64,000 nucleotides of DNA from assembly GCF_014655715.1 (NCBI RefSeq), contig NZ_BNBM01000002.1, positions 248,001 to 312,000 on the forward strand, in the 5' to 3' direction. How positions within the stretch are numbered: position 1 is the stretch's first letter; every line of letters begins with the position of its first letter. The position numbers were made by a program, and so were the translations under genes. The stretch comes from Streptomyces lanatus (GTDB lineage Bacteria; Actinomycetota; Actinomycetes; Streptomycetales; Streptomycetaceae). Below are positions 42,087-51,185 of the stretch, piece by piece. The notes beneath the pieces were generated by a model. It made no database searches, had not been told where the DNA came from, and saw only the letters and a program-made list of their open reading frames with translations.

Positions 42087-44216
42087 TCAGTTCGGCCGCC
42101 CCATGCTCGGCACGACCTCGGGCCACTTGCGCAGCTCGCTGAGCGTCTTGGCGAGCCCGAGCACCGTGTCGTCCGCCTGCTGCCGGGTCAGGGCGTACTC
42201 CATTCCGGCGGCGTCCGCCTTGCCCTGCAGTTCCGTCAGGAGTTCCCCGATCTCGGTGGCGCCGTCGGCCATCGCGTTGATCTGGGTCTCCAGTTCGCGG
42301 GCGAGTCGCTCGACGGCCTGAGCGTCGGTCTCGACCGGGGCGTGCGCCGAGGCCGCCTCGGCCGGCTCCGCAAGGGGGTCGGTGAGGGTGTCCAGGGTGA
42401 GCGTGGTCCTGCCGCCGCGCAGTGTGGTGGGGTGTTCGCGTTCCAGAGTCCGGCGTGTGTAGGGGCGGGTGCCGGTCTCCTTGGGGAAGGTCCGGTTGAA
42501 CCAGGCCCGGCTGGCCGCCCCGTCCAGTACCTCCCCGGAGACGGAGACCTTCCGGGGCTTGCGGCCCTCGTCCATGGCCAGGGCCAGTTCACGCAGCAAG
42601 GAGACCGCTGCCGCGGGGTTGTTCTGCATGGCGTAGAGGTTGTTCTTCACGGTCCGTCGGACGCGCTCCGCCTCGGTGCCGTCGTCGTCCACGGTCTTCT
42701 GGCCGGTGAGCGAACCACGGTCGGCGTCGATGATGTCGAAGGCCGCGAGCCAGTGAGCGGCGCGGAACATGATGAGTTCCTCGAAGGCGACCGGGTCCGT
42801 GTCCGCCGCCGCCAGCAGTTCCTCCAACGGCCGCTCGGACGGGGCGAACCCGGCTCTGGCCTTGGCGGTGGGAAAGACCTCCGCGATGCGCGGATTCCAC
42901 GGTTGGGGATAGCTCTCGGAGGTGAGCGCGGACCAAGCCCGCGCTCTCAGGTTGACTTCACGCGAGTTGAGCAGGGAGGGAGGGCCCTCGCTCAGCGCGC
43001 GACGGATGATCTCCCGCTTGCGCTGGTCCACCGGGAAGAGCTCGCGCAGCAGGCACATCGACCGCAGATCACGCAGTGTCGAAACCGACGCGCCCGCTGG
43101 AGCCCCGGGCAGTTCACTGACCGGGGCCGCCCCCGAGAGCACGTCCGCGGTGGCCTCGTCGAGGACGCCCTGCGCCACATAGGCACCCAGCACGCTGCGC
43201 CCCAGAGCCCGGCCCTGGTCGTTGGGCGTGAATTCGAGGGGCGGATGGACGTGATCACGGCGATTGCTCACCTGGACGGTCCGGAACAGGCGCGCGGGGG
43301 TTGGGCTGCCCACGACCAGATGCGCCTCGACCTCGGCGATCTTGAGCGCGCGATGGGCACGCGCGTCCGGATCGGGCTGCTCCGTCAGGGCGGCGAACTC
43401 GCCGTTGAGGGTCTGAGCGAGGCTCCGGAGCCAGTAGCCGGGGTTGACCGCGACGCCTTCCCCGTCCGACCCCAGCTTCTTGAAGGGCACCCCGGTCAGG
43501 ACTTCGGCGGAGCTGATGTCGAAGATCTCCTGCCGCCGCCGCGTCCGGTTGTTGCCCCGCACGGCCATCCATCCCCAGTAGGCGGAGGGATGGAGCGGCT
43601 TTCCGTCGGCGTCCTCACCGATCTCCTCGTCGACCCGGAAATGCTGCGCCACGTACATACATGGCTCGTGCTGTCCGTTGAGGACCAGGTCCTCGCCCAG
43701 GTTGTACGTCCGGCGACCGTCCCGGTTGTCGAGTTCGGCCGCCGCCTGTTCCACATTGCCCAGCAGACGGCTCAAGGTCTCGGTCCGGCTCTCCAGCGCC
43801 GCGAAGACCTTCTCCCGTCCGTCCTCCGTGGTCCGCGTCCACGGCAGGACACGGGTGAGGGAACGCCGTGGCGCTCCCGCCGTCGCGGGGTCGGCGGCCG
43901 AGTGCCATGTCGAGCTGATGCGTTCGTTGTGCTCCCATACGACGCCTCCCACGCCGTTCATACGGACCAGGAGCACCACCATCTCGCCGGCGTCCGTGCG
44001 CACCGTGCGCAACCGGCTGGGCTTGAGCCGCCGCTGCCCTTCGGAGTCGGCGTCCGTCAAGGAGTCCTTGGGGCGCACGATGAACGGGGCGATGTTCTCC
44101 AGGGCGTCCCGAGGCACGTTCACCCCGGGTGCCGACAGCACCGCGTCGATCCATCTCTCCTGCCACTCCGCCGGCGCGGGAGCGGGGAACGGGTTGGGCG
44201 GACGGGATTCGGACAT
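42087..44216 (-). CDS. Large protein of unknown function (709 aa)
   Basis: I do not recognise this family. It is soluble (no signal or membrane segment), acidic, and has these recognisable spots: LVLNGQHEPCMYVAQHFRVD and WGWMAVRGNNRTRRRQEIFD, which recall the DGQHR/ParB-like proteins where a Q/N-H/N-R turn lies at the active centre, an Ala-rich helical middle, and a long C-terminal coiled-coil-like tail (ETDAQAVERLARELETQINA). The ATG at 44214-44216 has GAGG upstream. A 60-aa gene lies just upstream in the same direction. The low repeat content and distance from core genes place it in the accessory cluster. Confidence 0.7.
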   Translation of the reverse strand: MSESRPPNPFPAPAPAEWQERWIDAVLSAPGVNVPRDALENIAPFIVRPKDSLTDADSEGQRRLKPSRLRTVRTDAGEMVVLLVRMNGVGGVVWEHNERISSTWHSAADPATAGAPRRSLTRVLPWTRTTEDGREKVFAALESRTETLSRLLGNVEQAAAELDNRDGRRTYNLGEDLVLNGQHEPCMYVAQHFRVDEEIGEDADGKPLHPSAYWGWMAVRGNNRTRRRQEIFDISSAEVLTGVPFKKLGSDGEGVAVNPGYWLRSLAQTLNGEFAALTEQPDPDARAHRALKIAEVEAHLVVGSPTPARLFRTVQVSNRRDHVHPPLEFTPNDQGRALGRSVLGAYVAQGVLDEATADVLSGAAPVSELPGAPAGASVSTLRDLRSMCLLRELFPVDQRKREIIRRALSEGPPSLLNSREVNLRARAWSALTSESYPQPWNPRIAEVFPTAKARAGFAPSERPLEELLAAADTDPVAFEELIMFRAAHWLAAFDIIDADRGSLTGQKTVDDDGTEAERVRRTVKNNLYAMQNNPAAAVSLLRELALAMDEGRKPRKVSVSGEVLDGAASRAWFNRTFPKETGTRPYTRRTLEREHPTTLRGGRTTLTLDTLTDPLAEPAEAASAHAPVETDAQAVERLARELETQINAMADGATEIGELLTELQGKADAAGMEYALTRQQADDTVLGLAKTLSELRKWPEVVPSMGRPN

Positions 44217-44284
44217 GGCAGATGACCTCTTCGCTGCGAGAGTTGCGTACGGACGTCCAGGAGTGGAGTTGGAGTTCCGCCCGG

Positions 44285-44467
44285 CTATGGCCACAGGCCG
44301 TGGAACACAGAGGTGACGCCCGCACGGACCCACTGCACGATGCGATCCCTGCGCTGTCGCCGCTCCAGTTCGCCGACGCGGTTCTCGAGCGCCGTCAGAC
44401 GTTGCGCACAGCCGCCCTCGGGTTCCTCGGACGGGGAGCTGTGATCGACGGTCGGACAAGTGGTCAT
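44285..44467 (-). CDS. Small coiled-coil protein of 60 aa
   Basis: This short gene has AGGGA 7 nt before its ATG (44465-44467). The product has an acidic N-terminus with SSPSEEPEGG and one Cys, a heptad-like helix CAQRLTALENRVGELERRQR that could form a coiled coil, and a final hydrophobic stretch WVRAGVTSVFHGLW that may dock on a membrane or partner. It lies 68 bp upstream of the 709-aa gene in the same direction and probably belongs to that transcript. Function unknown. Confidence 0.55.
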   Translation of the reverse strand: MTTCPTVDHSSPSEEPEGGCAQRLTALENRVGELERRQRRDRIVQWVRAGVTSVFHGLWP

Positions 44468-44974
44468 GGCGATTCCCTGGATTCACGCGGTGTGCTGCCG
44501 CCGCTCGGTCCACCACCCGGACGGTTGGTGGAGTGGAGATAGCAGGTGCCCCGCGTGGGGAGGGTTGCCGTCACAGCCACCGTGATCCGCCTGATCGGCG
44601 GCAGCCGGCGCGATGACCGCCTTCCCGGCAGTCCCCCCGCCGTTCCGGTGCTCGTGGCATTCGCTGAGCGCGCCCGCGGCACATCATGGAAACGAGCCCT
44701 CCGGCAGAAGTCCGGTACGGCTGGCGGGAGTTCTGCCCGGCATGGGCGAGCTCCGTGGCACACACTGGCCGGACGAAGGCGGCCGCATCCAGCAGTGATC
44801 GAATCCTGACAGGTTTTGCCACTCGGGCGATCGGTTGGCGACCGGCCCCGCCGCGGCCGATTCCGGCTTCGCTCATTTCTGACGAGATGCCGCCTCTCGC
44901 TCCGCCCCGTTCAACCTTCCCCGGCCACCCGCCCTGTAGTGGGCACAACTTGCGTCGGACGGAGAGGGAGGCCC
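44468..44974. other. Divergent regulatory region of the accessory cluster
   Basis: No gene is supported in these 507 bp; a few frames of 60-90 codons lack a ribosome site and recognisable protein features. It separates the leftward pair (60-aa and 709-aa genes) from the rightward sigma/STAND genes and must hold both promoters. It is visibly less GC-rich than the flanks. Confidence 0.5.
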
Positions 44975-45193
44975 ATGGGTTTCGAACTGCTGGCGGCTCT
45001 GGCACCGGGGGTGGTCGCGGTGCTGGGATGGGTGCTGACCCCGCGGGTCGGCCGGTCCAACTTCTGTGACGTATTGCTGGAGCTGGCTCGCGGGCATGCG
45101 CGCAAAGGGCTGGAGCGAGAGCACCGACGCACCATCAGGCTGCTGCTCCACTCGGGGCGGACGACCGGAGGTGATCAGAATTCGTGTTCGTGA
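44975..45193 (+). CDS. Small protein upstream of the ECF sigma gene
   Basis: This 72-aa protein has an N-terminal hydrophobic helix (FELLAALAPGVVAVLGWVLT) and a basic C-terminal half with LARGHARKGLEREHRRTIRL. It is probably a membrane-tethered or membrane-sensing small protein. A purine-rich GAGAGGGAGG precedes the ATG. Its last 10 bp overlap the sigma gene start, and a strong GGAGGTGATCA for that gene lies inside it, so the two are translationally linked. Function unknown; a regulator of the sigma factor is possible. Confidence 0.6.
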   Translation: MGFELLAALAPGVVAVLGWVLTPRVGRSNFCDVLLELARGHARKGLEREHRRTIRLLLHSGRTTGGDQNSCS

Positions 45194-45729
45194 CCGCGTC
45201 AGGCTCGCACGAGAACCCGGCGGTGCCGGATCAGTTCACGCCCTTCTTCCTGGAGTGGGAGCCCCAGGTGAGGCGCTATCTGGTGTGGCTCGAGGGCGAC
45301 CTCTCGATCATCGACGATGTCGCCCAGGAGACGATGATCAGCGCATACCGGTACTGGGAGCGGCTGTCGACCCTGGAGCAGCCCCGCGCCTGGTTGTTCA
45401 AGGTCGCCGGCCAGCGCCTCGCCGATGCGCAGGCGGCACGCAGCCGGCTGGGAGTGCTCGCTGAGCCTCCCGACGTCTGCGCCTCCCTCACAGCGCGCGA
45501 CGAGACAGCGACGTGCGACGACCGGCTGCACATTCTGGAGGCCGTACGCAGACTTCCCCCTCAGCAAGCCGCCGCCATGGCCCTGCTGATCCAGTACGAC
45601 CTGCCGTTCCGCGAGATCGCCGACGTCCTCGGCATCTCCGTCGGAGCGGTCAAGAAGCATCTCCACCTGGCGCGCAAGCGGTTGAAAGAGTGGCTCGACG
45701 CAGAGGAAGGGGGTTTCCATGGCGCTTGA
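45184..45729 (+). CDS. ECF-type RNA polymerase sigma factor
   Basis: This 181-aa factor has sigma region 2 (about 25-90; VRRYLVWLEGDLSIIDDVAQ then ETMISAYRYWERL) and region 4 (about 120-170; AVRRLPPQQAAAMALLIQYD then FREIADVLGISVGAVKKHLH). There is no region 1 or 3, which is the ECF plan. The GTG start has the near-perfect GGAGGTGATCA 8 nt upstream. It overlaps the preceding small gene by 10 bp and the next gene by 11 bp. No classic zinc anti-sigma is adjacent; one of the overlapping small proteins may serve. Confidence 0.88.
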   Translation: MFVTASGSHENPAVPDQFTPFFLEWEPQVRRYLVWLEGDLSIIDDVAQETMISAYRYWERLSTLEQPRAWLFKVAGQRLADAQAARSRLGVLAEPPDVCASLTARDETATCDDRLHILEAVRRLPPQQAAAMALLIQYDLPFREIADVLGISVGAVKKHLHLARKRLKEWLDAEEGGFHGA

Positions 45730-46324
45730 GAAGCGGCTTCGCGAGGCGGGACGAGCGGTTGACGGCCTGTGGACGGACGACCAGGCGACACGGGATCGGC
45801 TCGCTCGAATCCGACGGCATCTCTCGCCGACGGCCTCCTCCGCCGCCGTCGGGACGGCGCCCGATGCCGCGACCGCTCCCGATCTCGCCGGGCTCGTCGT
45901 CCAGTGCCGCAGGACCTTGGCGTCGAGTTCCGAGGCGCTCCATGTGCGTTCGTCCCTGCGTGCCGTGGCGGGCGTGACGGCGGTGGTGGGCCTCAGCCTG
46001 GTCGACCACGGACCCCAGAGGCTCAGGGAACCCGCCCTGCGCCTCACCGAGAGGATCGCCCGGTCGGCCCCCCTCACCGATGCCCGAGCCGTCGCCCTGA
46101 CGGACACGGACGACTTGCGCCCGGTGCTGCTCCTACTCGGCCGGTTGCTCGGGGAAGCCGGCGTGGCCGCAGTCGGCGTCGCAGCAGGGGCCGAGGAGGA
46201 GGGCGTCTACTGGGAGATGATCGAGGTGATCGACGCATTCGACGAGGCCAGGAACACGGTCATCGAGATGCTGCGTCGACTGTCGGAATCCGAACGTTCC
46301 TGGTCACACCACCATGCGGGCTGA
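45719..46324 (+). CDS. Unknown protein co-translated with the ECF sigma factor
   Basis: This 201-aa protein begins MALEKRLREAGRAVDGLWTD, where the first helix is like those of proteins following ECF genes in Streptomyces. It then has an Ala/Pro-rich linker (about 40-58), and helical segments LRAVAGVTAVVGLSLVDHG and LRPVLLLLGRLLGEAGVAAV. No HxxxCxxC anti-sigma motif is present, and no clear membrane anchor. The ATG overlaps the sigma stop by 11 bp, which argues for a fixed stoichiometric partner, perhaps an anti-sigma or effector. Confidence 0.62.
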   Translation: MALEKRLREAGRAVDGLWTDDQATRDRLARIRRHLSPTASSAAVGTAPDAATAPDLAGLVVQCRRTLASSSEALHVRSSLRAVAGVTAVVGLSLVDHGPQRLREPALRLTERIARSAPLTDARAVALTDTDDLRPVLLLLGRLLGEAGVAAVGVAAGAEEEGVYWEMIEVIDAFDEARNTVIEMLRRLSESERSWSHHHAG

Positions 46325-46419
46325 GCGGTCTCGGAGGAACGTGCCGTAGTCGCTCCTCGATCACCACTAACATCGCTCCCCGAGGTTGATGACGTACGCG
46401 ATCCGGGGGATGCGACGGT

Positions 46420-49400
46420 ATGTCAGTGGTGGGGCCCAGGGCGCTGGACAGCGCCGTCCTGCGGATCCGGGACGAGTGGGGGGCGCCCGTCGGGGCGGGG
46501 TTCCTGGTGAGCGGTGAGGTGGCGTTCACCTGTGCCCATGTGGTCACCGCCGCGCTCGGCGGGCCGGAGGGGCGTCCGGCGGAGTCGGCGCGGATCCGGG
46601 TCGACCTGCCGCTGGTGGGCGGTACGGCGGTGGTCTCGGCGCGGGTCGTGGAGTGGTCCGGTGAGGGGGACATCGCGGTCCTGCGGCTCGACGAGCCGCT
46701 GCCGGGTGCCCGGCCCGTGCGGCTCGTGCGGGCCGACGAGGTGTGGCACCACCCGATCGCCGCCTTCGGATTCCCGGCCGGCCGGGACAGCGGGGTGTGG
46801 CACTCGGGGCGGCTCCTCGGGCGGCAGGGCGACGGCTGGATCCAGACCGAGATGACGTCCCTCAGCGGCTACCGGATCGCGCCCGGCTTCAGCGGCGGAC
46901 CCGTGTGGGACGAGCAACTGGCCGGCGTCGTCGGCATGGTGGTGGTCGCAGAGGCCAGGGATCCGGCTGCCGCGTATCTCATCCCGGTGGAACAACTGCT
47001 CGGCCCCTGGCCGGAGTTGGCGAGCCTCGCCGTACCCGAGTCGCCGTTCCGCCCGCTGGCCGCCTTCGGCGAGTCCGACGCGAAGTCCTTCTTCGGCCGG
47101 GATCGGGAGGCCGCCGAGGTGGCGGACCTGGTGCGCGGGCACAAGGCGGTGACCCTGGTCGGCCCGTCCGGCTCCGGCAAGTCGTCGCTGGCCATGGCGG
47201 GCGTCGTACCCCTGCTGAGGGAGGAGGGGTACGAGGCCGTCGTGCTCCGCCCCACCTCCTCCTACGGCAGCCCGCTGACCGCGCTCGCCGCCGCGCTGCT
47301 CCCCCTCCTGGAACCGGATCTGCCCGAGGTGGACCGGCTGGAGAGGGTCCGGAAACTGGCCGGCCTGCTCGGGGAGGACGACCCGCCCGGCCTGCACGGC
47401 GTGGTGACCCGCGTCCTGGAACGGACCGGCAACCGGCGTCTGCTGCTGGTGATCGACCAGTGCGAGGAGGCCCTCGCCGCCGCGGGCGATGTCGCGGCGC
47501 TGACGGACGTCCTCGCCCTCGACAGGACGCCCGAGTCGTTACGCGTCCTGATCACCCTGCGCGCCGACTTCCTCGAACCCGCGCTGGCCGCCCCCTCCCT
47601 CGGCCCTCTCGTCGGCCACCACCTCCACGCACTGCGCCCGATGGCCCGGGACCAGCTGCGGGAGGTGATCACCGCGCCGGTCGCCGCCACCCCGGACGTG
47701 ACGTACGACGCGGGCCTGGACGACCGGATCCTCAAGGACACGGGTGACGCCCCGGGCGCCCTGCCGCTGCTCGTCATGGCGCTGGACCTGCTGTGGCGGG
47801 AGCAGTCCGTGCACGGACGGCTGACCTATGAGGCGTACGAGCGCATCGAAGGGGTCACCGGCGCCCTCAGCCGGGAGGCGGAGCGCGCCTGGGCGGACAC
47901 GGTGACCGAGGCGGACGAACCGCACGCGCGGCGCCTGTTCACCCGTCTGGTGCAGGTTCCGGTGGCCGGCTCCGGCGCGGTCGCCCGCAGGCCCGCCGCC
48001 CGCTCCGAACTCGCCCCTGCCGAATGGGAGATCGCCCAGCGTCTCACCGCCACCCGGCTGCTGGTCACCGGCCGGGGCGAGACCGTCGAGCTGGCCCATG
48101 AGGCGCTGATCACCGGCTGGCCGAAGCTGGCCGCGTGGGTGACGCAGGACCATGAGTTCCTCGCCTGGCGCGAGACCGTACGGCTCGACCTGGACCGCTG
48201 GCGGGCCGAGGGAGAGCCCGCCGAACTGCTCCCCGGCACGGTGGTCCTGGCCGCGGCCCAGCGCTGGCTCACCGAACGCGCCGACGACATCGGCGACACC
48301 GAGCGCGACTTCCTGGAACGGGGCCGGCTCCGTCGACGGTCGGCCCTGCGGCGACGGCGCGGTCTGCTCTCCGCCATCGGGCTGGTCTCGGTGCTCGCGC
48401 TGGTCCTTGGGGTGCTCTTCGGCTACCAGCGCGAGGTCAGCGCCGAGCAGCACGCCGCGGCGAACTCCCGGGCGCTGGCGAGCCTCTCGGCCGACCAGCG
48501 CATCCAGGACCCGGCACTGGCGATCAAGCTGGCGCTGGCGGCGTACCGCACCTCCCCGACGGACGAGGCGAAGAACACGCTGCTGCGGTACTACGCCCAG
48601 TACGGGGCGTCGTCCCGGATCCTGTCCGGCACGCTGGGCAAGGTGGACGACTTCCGGGCGAGCCGGGACGGCGACGTGATGGTGGCCCGCACCGCCGCGG
48701 GCCGGGCGACGCTCTTCGTCGACGCACTCGGCGCGCGGGTGCGCAGCCGCCAGCTCACCGGACCTGGCTACGCCATGAATCCGCTGGTCTCGGGAGACGG
48801 CAGCCGGGTCGGCTATGTCGCGGGGCGCGGTCTCGTCTGGTACGACGTCCACCCGGACGCGCCTTCGCCGGTCGGCGCCCCTCACCAGCTGCGCACCGAC
48901 GCCCCGGAGGTCGCGAACGGCCTCAGCAAGACGCAGTACGCCCAACTGTCCTCGACCGGGCGCCTGTTCGCGGCGGGCAGCGGAACCAGCCTGGCGTGGT
49001 GGGACCTGGACCGGCGCGCGCTCGGCGGCAGGATCGCCCTGCCCCAGGCACGGGGCGGCGAGCTGCGCGGCGTGTGGTTCGGCCCGGACGACGACACCCT
49101 CGTCGCGCTCGCCCAGATGGGCGCCTACAAGCAGCGTCTGATCGTCGTCGACCGCCGTACCGGCGACGCCCGGGTCATCGCTGATTCCTTCGAGGAGGCC
49201 GTGATCTCCGGGGACGGCGGCGTTGTGGCGACCTGTCGGCCGGGGAACAGCACCGGTGGCCCGAAACCCACCGTCTACACGGGGCTGCGGGTGTCGGACG
49301 GAAGGGTGCTCGGACGGTTCGAGGACGTGGAGAGCTCCACGTGCGACACCGTCGCTCTCGGTCCCGGGGGCCGTCATCTCGTCATCGGGTTCGTCACCAA

Positions 49401-50634
49401 GACCCTGGTCGACCTCTCACGGGGCAGGGCTGTGTCGAAGTTCCGCGAACCGGAGGAGAGCGGGACCCCCGCGATCACCTATGCGCGGCTCGTGGGCGAC
49501 GCCTCGAAGCCGTTGCTCATCAGTGGAAACGCCACTGGAATCTTCGGCACCGAGACGTCCACCGCGCCGGCGGAGAACATCCAGCACATCGAATTGACCT
49601 CTGGCGGCCGGAACATGATCACCGTCCCTGCCAGTGGGGAGGCCATCGAGCGCAGGACCGTGGGCGTCGACAGCCGGGTGACCGCCCGGCAGAAGCGTCT
49701 GAAGCCCTACTGGACGAGCGACGACGACCTGGTCGTCTTCGGCGACGACGGCCGCCTGTTGGCCCAGCGTGAAGCCGTGGACAGGGTCGTGGTGCGGGAC
49801 GCGACGTCGCTGCGACAGCTGGCCGTGATCACCACCGCCATGCCGCCGACGCCCTCACGGCCCGACAAGGAGCCGTCCCTCGACTACTTCTTCGACGATG
49901 CGGACCGCCTCGTCACCGTCTCGGGGACACTGCTTCAGCGCTGGGACGCGCGGTCGGGCCGCTCCGTCGACGACTACGACCTCAACGCCCTGGGACGTGT
50001 GGTCACGGAGCGCAAGGACATGGACTTCGAGAGCATCTCCGTCAGCGGCCATCCCGATCCCGACCTGGTGACGGTGGTGGTCCAGGGCGACCCGTACGTC
50101 CGCGTCGTCGACCTGCCCGGTGGCCGGCAGGTGGTCCGCTACGGGACCGGGCACAAGGACCTCGTGGCGGCCTCCTTCGACCCGAGCGGGCGGTTTCTCG
50201 CGCTGATGCGCCGGAGCCAGATCCTGGAGCTGTGGCGCGCCGATCCCCTGCGCAAGGAGTTCGGCCCGCTGCCGAGTTTCGACGTGCCTTCCGCCCTGGG
50301 CTTCCTGAAGGGCACGGGACGTTTCCTGCTGGCCAGCGGCAACAAGATCCGCGTCTACCGGGTGGGCGGACAGGGCTACGAGTCGTCGTTCGACCTGGGT
50401 CCGACCAGCGAACTGAGTCTGGACCCGCCGAAGTACTACTTCTTGGACTCCGCCCCTGACGGCGACACCCTGCTCTTCTACCGCGCCGGCGTCTCGAACA
50501 TCATCCGCCCCCTGTCACTGCACCCCGACAGCTGGGCCGAAGCCCTTTGCGACAAGATCGGCGCCCGCGACCTCACCGCGGACGAACGCAGGAGCCAGCC
50601 GGTACCGGTCCCGGCCGGACCCGTGTGCCCATGA
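46420..50634 (+). CDS. Trypsin-like peptidase / STAND NTPase / beta-propeller protein
   Basis: This 1404-aa protein has three parts. Residues 1-about 200 are a trypsin-like domain with the full triad: His40 (FTCAHVV), Asp84 (GDIAVLRL) and Ser158 (PGFSGGPV). Residues about 210-640 are an nSTAND-type NTPase with Walker A GPSGSGKSS (248-256) and Walker B LLLVIDQCEE (341-350), followed by a winged-helix-like region. One membrane helix spans about 648-670. The rest (about 700-1404) is a WD40-like beta-propeller, probably outside or at the membrane. The plan is that of a sensor (propeller), a switch (STAND) and an effector (protease). Codon 374 is TTA (47539-47541). The gene lies 95 bp after the sigma cluster. 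Confidence 0.85.
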   Translation: MSVVGPRALDSAVLRIRDEWGAPVGAGFLVSGEVAFTCAHVVTAALGGPEGRPAESARIRVDLPLVGGTAVVSARVVEWSGEGDIAVLRLDEPLPGARPVRLVRADEVWHHPIAAFGFPAGRDSGVWHSGRLLGRQGDGWIQTEMTSLSGYRIAPGFSGGPVWDEQLAGVVGMVVVAEARDPAAAYLIPVEQLLGPWPELASLAVPESPFRPLAAFGESDAKSFFGRDREAAEVADLVRGHKAVTLVGPSGSGKSSLAMAGVVPLLREEGYEAVVLRPTSSYGSPLTALAAALLPLLEPDLPEVDRLERVRKLAGLLGEDDPPGLHGVVTRVLERTGNRRLLLVIDQCEEALAAAGDVAALTDVLALDRTPESLRVLITLRADFLEPALAAPSLGPLVGHHLHALRPMARDQLREVITAPVAATPDVTYDAGLDDRILKDTGDAPGALPLLVMALDLLWREQSVHGRLTYEAYERIEGVTGALSREAERAWADTVTEADEPHARRLFTRLVQVPVAGSGAVARRPAARSELAPAEWEIAQRLTATRLLVTGRGETVELAHEALITGWPKLAAWVTQDHEFLAWRETVRLDLDRWRAEGEPAELLPGTVVLAAAQRWLTERADDIGDTERDFLERGRLRRRSALRRRRGLLSAIGLVSVLALVLGVLFGYQREVSAEQHAAANSRALASLSADQRIQDPALAIKLALAAYRTSPTDEAKNTLLRYYAQYGASSRILSGTLGKVDDFRASRDGDVMVARTAAGRATLFVDALGARVRSRQLTGPGYAMNPLVSGDGSRVGYVAGRGLVWYDVHPDAPSPVGAPHQLRTDAPEVANGLSKTQYAQLSSTGRLFAAGSGTSLAWWDLDRRALGGRIALPQARGGELRGVWFGPDDDTLVALAQMGAYKQRLIVVDRRTGDARVIADSFEEAVISGDGGVVATCRPGNSTGGPKPTVYTGLRVSDGRVLGRFEDVESSTCDTVALGPGGRHLVIGFVTKTLVDLSRGRAVSKFREPEESGTPAITYARLVGDASKPLLISGNATGIFGTETSTAPAENIQHIELTSGGRNMITVPASGEAIERRTVGVDSRVTARQKRLKPYWTSDDDLVVFGDDGRLLAQREAVDRVVVRDATSLRQLAVITTAMPPTPSRPDKEPSLDYFFDDADRLVTVSGTLLQRWDARSGRSVDDYDLNALGRVVTERKDMDFESISVSGHPDPDLVTVVVQGDPYVRVVDLPGGRQVVRYGTGHKDLVAASFDPSGRFLALMRRSQILELWRADPLRKEFGPLPSFDVPSALGFLKGTGRFLLASGNKIRVYRVGGQGYESSFDLGPTSELSLDPPKYYFLDSAPDGDTLLFYRAGVSNIIRPLSLHPDSWAEALCDKIGARDLTADERRSQPVPVPAGPVCP

Positions 50635-50665
50635 CACTCGTGTCGCGGAGCCGCCCCACGCAACG

Positions 50666-51100
50666 TCAGCTGTCGCACCCCACCCCGTCATTGTCCCGGT
50701 CGAGGTGGGACGCGTAACCGGGTTCGCCTCGGTGGATGGGGGCGGCGCCGGCCGCGCGGGCCTCGCTGCAGTTGGCGTAGTAGACGTCGCCGCCGGAGGA
50801 GTCATCGCCGGTGTCGGCCGCGGGGGGCGCCGTGACCGTCCTTGTGACCCTGACCGTCTTCGTCACGGTCACCGTCGGCGCCGGTTCAGGGGCTTCGGCC
50901 GGGGCCGTCGTGGTCGCTGTGACGGTGACCGTGGGCTGGGGTGAGGCCGCCTTGGGCGCCGCCTCGGTGTTCTTGGACTCCTCGCCGGACGCGCCGCCCG
51001 CGCCGATGCCCAGGAGGAAGGCGAGCCCGAGCGCGGGCAGTACGTAGCGTTTGCGGGCCCACTTGGGGGCCATGGGTGTCGAGGTGTACGGGTTGGTCAT
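50666..51100 (-). CDS. Excalibur-domain secreted or anchored protein
   Basis: This 144-aa protein has an N-terminal helix (about 19-40; KRYVLPALGLAFLLGIGAGG) that acts as signal or anchor, a Thr/Val/Pro repeat linker (TVTVTATTTAPAEAPEPAPT), and a C-terminal Excalibur domain with the Ca-binding loop DRDNDGVGCD, where two Cys (NCSEARAAG and GVGCD) can pair. Excalibur domains occur in surface nucleases and cell-wall proteins. No nuclease domain is present, so the function is unknown. Convergent to the STAND gene. Confidence 0.8.
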   Translation of the reverse strand: MTNPYTSTPMAPKWARKRYVLPALGLAFLLGIGAGGASGEESKNTEAAPKAASPQPTVTVTATTTAPAEAPEPAPTVTVTKTVRVTRTVTAPPAADTGDDSSGGDVYYANCSEARAAGAAPIHRGEPGYASHLDRDNDGVGCDS

Positions 51101-51185
51101 GTCATCCCCCCACTGGTGTTGCGTGAGGGGATGACCGTAATGCCCGGTGGCCAGATGTGAAGGAGATGTGGCCGTTTTGTAATCG

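Noticed and set aside
44546..44809. 87-codon open frame in the divergent region of the accessory cluster
   Set aside because: No good ribosome site and no protein features; better read as promoter DNA.
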